The position numbers and the translations under genes were made by a program. Below, piece by piece: positions 59,298 to 64,000 of a stretch of 64,000 nucleotides of DNA (position 1 is its first letter; every line of letters starts with the position of its first letter). Source of the DNA: Eubacterium_U album (GTDB lineage: Bacteria > Bacillota > Clostridia > Lachnospirales > Lachnospiraceae); assembly GCF_025336545.1 (NCBI RefSeq), contig NZ_JAODBU010000002.1:248001-312000 (forward strand). The letters run 5' to 3'. The notes under the pieces are model-generated. The model was not told the origin of the DNA. It searched no databases and saw only the letters and a list, made by a program, of their open reading frames with translations.

Positions 59298-59642
59298 TCA
59301 AATATATGCTAGAAATACAAGACTCATTATACATACAATAATAAATATTTTGGAAATACTATCTAGTACATTATCAGACTTTTTATGAACAGAACTATCA
59401 TTATCGGATGTTTTCTTTTCTACGTTTGTTTCTTTATTTTCTTTTGTTGCTATAGATTCTGACTCTTCTTCATTTGCGTAATTACTTTGTTTCTCTGCTT
59501 TATTTTGACTTTTGCTCTCTGTATCTTTAATTAAGCTATACGTCTTTCCATTTACAATAATGGTTTCTTCTTGATTGGCAAACACGGGTGTAATACCGCA
59601 AACTATTAACAAAATAGATACAATTAAAATTATTTTTTTCAT
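59298..59642 (-). CDS. Secreted/membrane protein, 114 aa (family M3)
   Basis: Signal peptide (KKIILIVSILLIVCGITPVFA), short conserved NQEETIIVNGKTYSLI, a long charged linker and a C-terminal helix (KIFIIVCIMSLVFLAYI). Start at 59640-59642 after AAGGAGTATGTTT. Its first 60 residues recur in front of another gene at 61173-61376. Confidence 0.65.
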   Translation of the reverse strand: MKKIILIVSILLIVCGITPVFANQEETIIVNGKTYSLIKDTESKSQNKAEKQSNYANEEESESIATKENKETNVEKKTSDNDSSVHKKSDNVLDSISKIFIIVCIMSLVFLAYI

Positions 59643-59649
59643 AAACATA

Positions 59650-59765
59650 CTCCTTATCTACTATGAACAACAATTACAAAAGTAATAATGAATTATACGG
59701 TACATATACTTTTATATTTGCTGTTCTATTTTGCTCATCAACTTCTGTTTTTAATAAAATGTAGG
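59650..59765 (-). pseudogene. Duplicated 3' piece of the 168-aa gene
   Basis: Over 100 bp almost identical to 61390-61500, the end of the gene at 61408-61914; carries no start. Together with the M3 start it forms a unit that occurs twice. Confidence 0.65.
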
Positions 59766-59812
59766 GAATTACTTTTTCGCCCATATGCTCTATTCTTTCG
59801 CAAATTTTTTAT

Positions 59813-60202
59813 CTATTTTTTTATCTCTATTGTTACTGACTTTTCATCTTTCAATGTAGCTTTATATTGTTCATAATATTCAGGTGTAAGCTTAATTTTT
59901 TTCCCAAAGCCTGAATATGTATTACTAGAGCCTTTTACAACATTACATTCAGAAAATGAAAATCTATGTATATTATTATCTCCAAAATAATTTTTTCCTT
60001 CCAATTCGATATTGCCATTTTGATATACAGTAAATTCTTTTAGAGTTAAAGCTGTGTCTAAATATAAAGAACCTATAAATAATAAAAATGTAATAATTAT
60101 TCCTCCTATAAGTATTCCAACTCGTTCAATTTCCATAACTCCAATTGTAATGAAACCAAAAAGTAAAACAGTAGTTATTGTTATAATTATATATCCTATC
60201 AT
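59813..60202 (-). CDS. Membrane protein, 129 aa (family M4)
   Basis: Two N-terminal helices, then a soluble domain LKEFTVYQNGNIELEGKNYFGDNNIHRFSFSE...EYYEQYKATLKDEKSVTIEIKK. Tandem paralogue upstream at 60221-60640. Confidence 0.7.
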   Translation of the reverse strand: MIGYIIITITTVLLFGFITIGVMEIERVGILIGGIIITFLLFIGSLYLDTALTLKEFTVYQNGNIELEGKNYFGDNNIHRFSFSECNVVKGSSNTYSGFGKKIKLTPEYYEQYKATLKDEKSVTIEIKK

Positions 60203-60220
60203 AAAACATTTTCTCCTTCT

Positions 60221-60640
60221 CTATTTTTTAATCTTTATTGTTATTGATTTTTCGTTTTTTAATGCATCTTCATATTGCTCATAATATTCAACTGTAAGTT
60301 CAATCTTATCTTTGAATCCTATACATATATTATCATCGCTTTCTACCACTTTATAATCTGAAAATGAAAACTTACGTGTGTCATTACTTCCAAAATAATT
60401 TGTGCCTTTGATTTCAATATTGCCATTTTGATACAAAGTCATTTCTTTTATTGTTATGTTTGGTGTTAATAATAAGCCGCTTATAATCAATGATAATATA
60501 ATGTTATAAGCACCAATACAAAAGCCGCTTATAAACATTCCTTCTTGCTCTCCTATGAACTCTCCTATGAATAAACATATTAAAATAAAAATTACTGAAA
60601 ATAATACAATAGCAGCAATTAAAATTATAATTCCCATCAT
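60221..60640 (-). CDS. Membrane protein, 139 aa (family M4)
   Basis: Same soluble domain as its neighbour (IKEMTLYQNGNIEIKGTNYFG...EYYEQYEDALKNEKSITIKIKK) with a longer hydrophobic N-terminus. The pair arose by tandem duplication. Confidence 0.7.
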   Translation of the reverse strand: MMGIIILIAAIVLFSVIFILICLFIGEFIGEQEGMFISGFCIGAYNIILSLIISGLLLTPNITIKEMTLYQNGNIEIKGTNYFGSNDTRKFSFSDYKVVESDDNICIGFKDKIELTVEYYEQYEDALKNEKSITIKIKK

Positions 60641-60726
60641 CTTTATTTATTTCTCCTTTTTTATTGTTTTTAACCAATCATTTTTCTCTCTTTTGATAAA
60701 TTTGTATGATTTTTTATGTTACGATT

Positions 60727-60764
60727 TGATAATAACAAATCAATCTCTCAATTCTTTCGTAAAT
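60727..60764 (-). promoter_or_regulatory. Class 2 promoter, 60.75 kb
   Basis: TTTACGAAAGAATT, 10 bp, TTTGTTATTAT; 85 bp before the M4 pair. Confidence 0.7.
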
Positions 60765-60779
60765 AACATTATTTTTCTC

Positions 60780-61172
60780 CTAATTTTCTTCATATATATT
60801 CTTAATTTCATACTTAATCTTTTTATCTTTGTATGTTATTTTTTCCATCATTGCTTTTACATTTTGTCCTTTTTTATCTTTAAATTGTTTATATGTATTA
60901 TAATTATCAATTTTGTATTCTTTTCCCTTGTGTTTAACAACTATATTGTAATGTGTAGTACTAGGAGTACGTACAAGTGTTTTTCCAACAAGAGTCATTG
61001 TGCCACCGGTTGTATTTTCATAAGAATCTACAATTTGAACTGTATCAACAATATTCTCCTTTGAAGTTATGTTTTTGTTGATAATAAGGTCTGATATACT
61101 AAAAATTATAATTACAGCAAATAAAGAAAAAAATACAACTTGTAACAGATAATTCTCCCAAAAAGACTTCAT
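60780..61172 (-). CDS. Membrane protein, 130 aa (family M1)
   Basis: Start at 61170-61172 after AAAAGGAGAAATAAG; nearly the same protein as at 55431-55823 (DSYENTTGGTMTLVGKTLVRTPSTTHYNIVVKHKGKE). The frame is open upstream into a piece of family M3, giving a 200-codon chimera. Confidence 0.7.
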   Translation of the reverse strand: MKSFWENYLLQVVFFSLFAVIIIFSISDLIINKNITSKENIVDTVQIVDSYENTTGGTMTLVGKTLVRTPSTTHYNIVVKHKGKEYKIDNYNTYKQFKDKKGQNVKAMMEKITYKDKKIKYEIKNIYEEN

Positions 61173-61376
61173 CTTATTTCTCCTTTTATTGACGATTTTA
61201 ATTTTATATTCTTTATTATTTTGTTCCTCTGCTTTATTTTGACTTTTGCTCTCTGTTTCTTCAATTAAGCTATACGTCTTTCTATTTACAATAATGGTTT
61301 CTTCTTGATTGGCAAACACGGGTGTAATACCGCAAACTATTAACAAAATAGATACAATTAAAATTATTTTTTTCAT
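61173..61376 (-). pseudogene. M3 signal-peptide fragment fused in frame to the M1 gene
   Basis: MKKIILIVSILLIVCGITPVFANQEETIIVNRKTYSLIEETES in short match to the M3 gene at 59298-59642, then KEYKIKIVNKRRNK, where NKRRNK is the translated ribosome site of the M1 gene. The product may be made as a secreted fusion. Confidence 0.55.
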
Positions 61377-61407
61377 AAACATACTCCTTATCTACTATGA
61401 ACAACAA

Positions 61408-61914
61408 TTACAAAAATAATAATGAATTATACGGTACATATACTTTTATATTTGCTGTTCTATTTTTCTCATCAACTTCTGTTTTTAATAAAATGTAATC
61501 TTTGTCCCAATTTTCAATTTCATCTTCTTTCAATCTTGTAAAAATTATTGAAGAAAACTGTTCGCTATTTTCTAATTTTTGCTGAATGTTATAAATCCTT
61601 TTTACAGAATCTCCCGGCATAAAAATTAGTGAAATTATTGAGAGTATGAAAATTGTGAAGATACTATATCCAAAAATAATTTCAAATGAAAGTTTAAATT
61701 GCATCATGCAAGATATGTCTTTCGTATTAAGAACTATTACAGGTACTAATATTAAGACAGAAAAACAAGAAAACATTAATCCTATAATTACTTTTAAACA
61801 TTTGTTTCGGTTTTCATCTAAAGTTTTTATTTTGTCATCTGTTTCAATCTTGATGTTGGTAAGATTATTTTCTTTAATCTCATAAGTTTTTTCTATGTTC
61901 TTTCTTCCTTCCAT
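61408..61914 (-). CDS. Membrane protein, 168 aa, start uncertain
   Basis: Two central helices (VIIGLMFSCFSVLILVPVIVL and YSIFTIFILSIISLIFM). The ATG at 61914 has no ribosome site before it; GGAAGGAAGAAAGAAC lies just inside and points to an ATA at 61894-61896, where the M1 gene has its ATG. So either a rare start or a mutated one. Confidence 0.55.
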   Translation of the reverse strand: MEGRKNIEKTYEIKENNLTNIKIETDDKIKTLDENRNKCLKVIIGLMFSCFSVLILVPVIVLNTKDISCMMQFKLSFEIIFGYSIFTIFILSIISLIFMPGDSVKRIYNIQQKLENSEQFSSIIFTRLKEDEIENWDKDYILLKTEVDEKNRTANIKVYVPYNSLLFL

Positions 61915-61943
61915 TTATGATTTTAAATTCTTTATTTATATTA

Positions 61944-61980
61944 ATTTTATCAAACTGTTTTTTGAATTCTTTCGTAAAAA
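61944..61980 (-). promoter_or_regulatory. Class 2 promoter, 61.96 kb
   Basis: TTTACGAAAGAATT, 10 bp, TTTGATAAAAT, best match of the set. Confidence 0.75.
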
Positions 61981-61983
61981 AAT

Positions 61984-62012
61984 AGAGAAATCTCTTTTTT
62001 TAAGATTTCTCC
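61984..62012 (-). terminator. Terminator of the flotillin gene
   Basis: GGAGAAATCTTAAAAAAAGAGATTTCTC then TATTTTTTT. Confidence 0.75.
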
Positions 62013-62032
62013 ATTTTATTTAAGGTTCTATG

Positions 62033-63511
62033 CTATTCTTCTTTATCAATCGTACTATCTTCACTGTCTACATCCACTGTATTTTCTTCAGTTTCTACTT
62101 CTTTGAAATTATTGCTTTCTGTCTGTGGAATTTCTTCATCTTCATTCTTCTTAGTCATTTCTGCAAGCATAGATTTTATATCTAATCCGGTTGAACCTTT
62201 AATTCCATCATTTACCTGATTTACAGTATTCATAATTGAACTAACCAATTGTTCATTGTTACCGTTACCGTACATTGTGATTGAATCTACGTTACCCAGA
62301 GGTTCTGCTGCGTTCTTCACTGCTTCAGGAAGTGCTTTAAAGTACATTTCAAGAATGGCTGCTCCCCCATATTTCTTCATCGCCTCTGCTTTCTTTTCAA
62401 GACCTTCTGCTTCTGCTAACGCTTTAGCCTTTATGGCTTCTGCTTCTGCCTGACCTTTAGCCTTGATACCTTCTGCCTCTTGTTCTAAAGCATATTTTTT
62501 AGCTTCGGCTTCCGCCCTCTGAGCATCTGCATTTCTTTGTCTTTCAAACAATTCTGCTTCGGCTTCCTGCTGTCTTCTGAATTTGTCTGCTTCTGCCGTT
62601 TTCTTAATTTCTGCATCCAAAGCCTGTTCTTTCACATATACTTCCTGCTTTTTTTTCTCAGCTTCTTTTTCCTGTCTGGCAATATCTGCATTAGAAGATG
62701 CTATTTCTATTGATTTTCTCTGCTCCTGTTCCTGTATTTTGTATGCTGCATCAGCTTCAGCTTTTTTAATATCTGCTTCCTTTTTGAGTTCTGCCTGTTT
62801 AATAGCCAGCTCGTTTTGTTTCTGAGCTATTTCAAGTTCCGCTGCAACTTTCGCATCATTTGCAGCCTTATCTGCTTCTGCCTGTTTAATTGCAACATCT
62901 CTTTCTGCCTCTGCTTTTGCAATACTTGCATCTTTTCTTATTTTTGCTGTATTGTCTGCACCCATGTCTACGATAAGACCTGTTTCATCAGTTACATTTT
63001 GGATATTACATGAAATAATTTCAATGCCAAGTTTTTCCATGTCTTTTGAGGCTGATTCTTGAACCATGTTTCCAAACACATTTCTATCGTTACAAATGTC
63101 TCTAAGGTCCATTGTTCCAATTATTTCTCTCATATTTCCCTGTAAGGAATCCTGAAGGTCTAAAATAATATCCTCATTTTTCTTGTTAAGGAAGTTTTTC
63201 ATTGCAAGGGACATCATTTCTTTACTTGTTCCTATTTTTACTTTTGCCACTGCGTCTACCTGAATGTTGATAAAGTCTTTTGTAGGAATATAGCCTTCTG
63301 TTTTAATGTCAATTGTTTTCTGACTTAAAGTCAACTTATCAAGTCTTTCAAGTATTGGCAATTTGAAGCCTGCTTTTCCTATTAAAATTTTTGGTTCTTT
63401 TTTAAGACCTGAAATAATGAAAGCCTCATTTGGCGGGGCTTTAACATAACTTGTAAGAATTAAAAGTAAAACCACTACAACAACTACACCTAGAATTATA
63501 AATTTAATCAT
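62033..63511 (-). CDS. floT: Flotillin-family (FloT/YuaG-like) SPFH protein
   Basis: 492 residues. N-terminal membrane hairpin (FIILGVVVVVVLLLILTSYV), PPNEAFIISG, then an SPFH domain (about 25-200; ILGSMTVEEI-type segment reads IIGTMDLRDICNDRN). A long Ala/Glu-rich coiled coil follows (about 200-390, many EAE/AEA units) and the C-terminal YGGAAILEMYFKALPEAVKNAAEPLGNVDSITMYG, which matches flotillin ends. Flotillins scaffold membrane microdomains. The acidic tail after about 440 is extra. Start after AAGGTAAAAAAT; upstream lies GTACCAATATGGTAC, a small palindrome. Confidence 0.85.
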   Translation of the reverse strand: MIKFIILGVVVVVVLLLILTSYVKAPPNEAFIISGLKKEPKILIGKAGFKLPILERLDKLTLSQKTIDIKTEGYIPTKDFINIQVDAVAKVKIGTSKEMMSLAMKNFLNKKNEDIILDLQDSLQGNMREIIGTMDLRDICNDRNVFGNMVQESASKDMEKLGIEIISCNIQNVTDETGLIVDMGADNTAKIRKDASIAKAEAERDVAIKQAEADKAANDAKVAAELEIAQKQNELAIKQAELKKEADIKKAEADAAYKIQEQEQRKSIEIASSNADIARQEKEAEKKKQEVYVKEQALDAEIKKTAEADKFRRQQEAEAELFERQRNADAQRAEAEAKKYALEQEAEGIKAKGQAEAEAIKAKALAEAEGLEKKAEAMKKYGGAAILEMYFKALPEAVKNAAEPLGNVDSITMYGNGNNEQLVSSIMNTVNQVNDGIKGSTGLDIKSMLAEMTKKNEDEEIPQTESNNFKEVETEENTVDVDSEDSTIDKEE

Positions 63512-63563
63512 ATTTTTTACCTTAGTACCATATTGGTACTTCCTTTCATATGTATTTATAAAA

Positions 63564-63600
63564 ATTTTATCAAACCGTCATTTCAATTCTTTCGTAAAAA
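63564..63600 (-). promoter_or_regulatory. Class 2 promoter of the flotillin gene
   Basis: TTTTTACGAAAGAATT, 10 bp, TTTGATAAAAT; 55 bp before the start. Confidence 0.75.
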
Positions 63601-63636
63601 AAAATAAAAATCTCAAAAATATTTGAGATTTTTATT
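63601..63636 (-). terminator. Terminator, 63.6 kb
   Basis: AAAATCTCAAATATTTTTGAGATTTTTATTTT. Confidence 0.75.
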
Positions 63637-63670
63637 TCGAGTTATTTTATTTTACTAATTTTTTACGAAG

Positions 63671-64000
63671 TTACATATAAATTCCATAAATCGTTTCGCT
63701 TGAAAATGGAGGAAGTAAATCTAAGAATTTTAAAGAAAATAATATTTCAAAACCTGACACTTCCTTTTTAATATTGTAACGGATAATATACGAATTATCT
63801 GCATCTGATTTTTCAACAAATAACGATTCACCTGAAATATTCATTGTTTTAGTCATGTTATTAACTACATATGTAATTTCATATACATTGTCTTTAGACG
63901 GTTGTGCTTCGATTCCTGAAGATGCGTATAGTTCATCTATATCAACTTTTTCTACATCAACTTTTTCAACCTGACATTTTGCTAAATTTTCCTGATTATA
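63671..64000 (-). CDS. 3' part of a family M2-like gene, cut by the window edge
   Basis: The frame is open from 64000 with no start: YNQENLAKCQVEKVDVEKVDIDELYASSG...YNIKKEVSGFEILFSLKFLDLLPPFSSETIYGIYM. The end (YxIKKEVSxFEILFSL...VYxIYM) matches the M2 proteins at 56248 and 56843. The ATG at 63854-63856 is internal. Confidence 0.65.
   Translation of the reverse strand, partial: YNQENLAKCQVEKVDVEKVDIDELYASSGIEAQPSKDNVYEITYVVNNMTKTMNISGESLFVEKSDADNSYIIRYNIKKEVSGFEILFSLKFLDLLPPFSSETIYGIYM

Noticed and set aside
1..64000. tRNA, rRNA or CCA-ended tRNA-like elements
   Set aside because: None of the leader hairpins has a T-loop GTTCRAA or a cloverleaf.

Overview
The window is AT-rich DNA from a low-GC Gram-positive host, most likely a Lachnospiraceae-type Clostridia or a large plasmid, phage-plasmid or integrated element of one. 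The evidence is strong AGGAGG-type ribosome sites, TTGACA/TATATT promoters, a class B sortase, Big_2 and InlB-type surface proteins, Rpn/PD-(D/E)XK proteins and a Cas12a-family effector with a GTTTAAG...TCTACTGTTGTAGA repeat. Every gene I can support lies on the minus strand. No rRNA, tRNA, replication, capsid, terminase or conjugation hallmark gene is visible, so the replicon type stays open.

Layout, left to right (genes are read right to left). 0.04-5.8 kb: a 1175-residue Cas12a-like protein whose RuvC-I Asp, RuvC-III Asp and Nuc Arg are all replaced, while the residues for crRNA processing are kept. Upstream lie a small array of degenerate repeats and an 11-spacer array. No cas1, cas2 or cas4 is present. 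Further arrays lie at 35.4-35.8 and 42.4-42.8 kb, with a remnant at 43.8 kb; their promoters share ATGACA/GTGACA-18 bp-TATAAT. 5.8-17.3 kb: a surface module with a class B sortase, a 2587-residue beta-helix adhesin, a Big_2 protein and small membrane proteins. 18.5-19.3 kb: five tandem promoter-short RNA-terminator cassettes, one with a hairpin loop copying the anti-Shine-Dalgarno tail of 16S rRNA. 19.4-48.2 kb: about 55 small, mostly unnamed accessory genes in operons of one to seven. 48.2-64 kb: secreted and membrane proteins (Big_2/fibronectin, chitin-binding-like, ComEC-like MBL hydrolase, flotillin) and families of duplicated small membrane proteins.

Two promoter classes tie the window together. 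Class 1 is TTGACA-N16-TATATT followed by a structured leader RNA of about 60 nt that ends in a hairpin and U-run. It occurs about 17 times, mainly before the small-gene operons. Class 2 is a box TTTACGAAAGAATT, exactly 10 bp, then an extended -10 TTTGnTAnnAT. It occurs nine times, mainly before surface and membrane genes. The cas12a-like gene carries both. The picture suggested (inference) is an RNA-guided DNA-binding, non-cutting Cas12a system with several dispersed arrays, embedded in a mobile replicon that relies heavily on RNA-level control.
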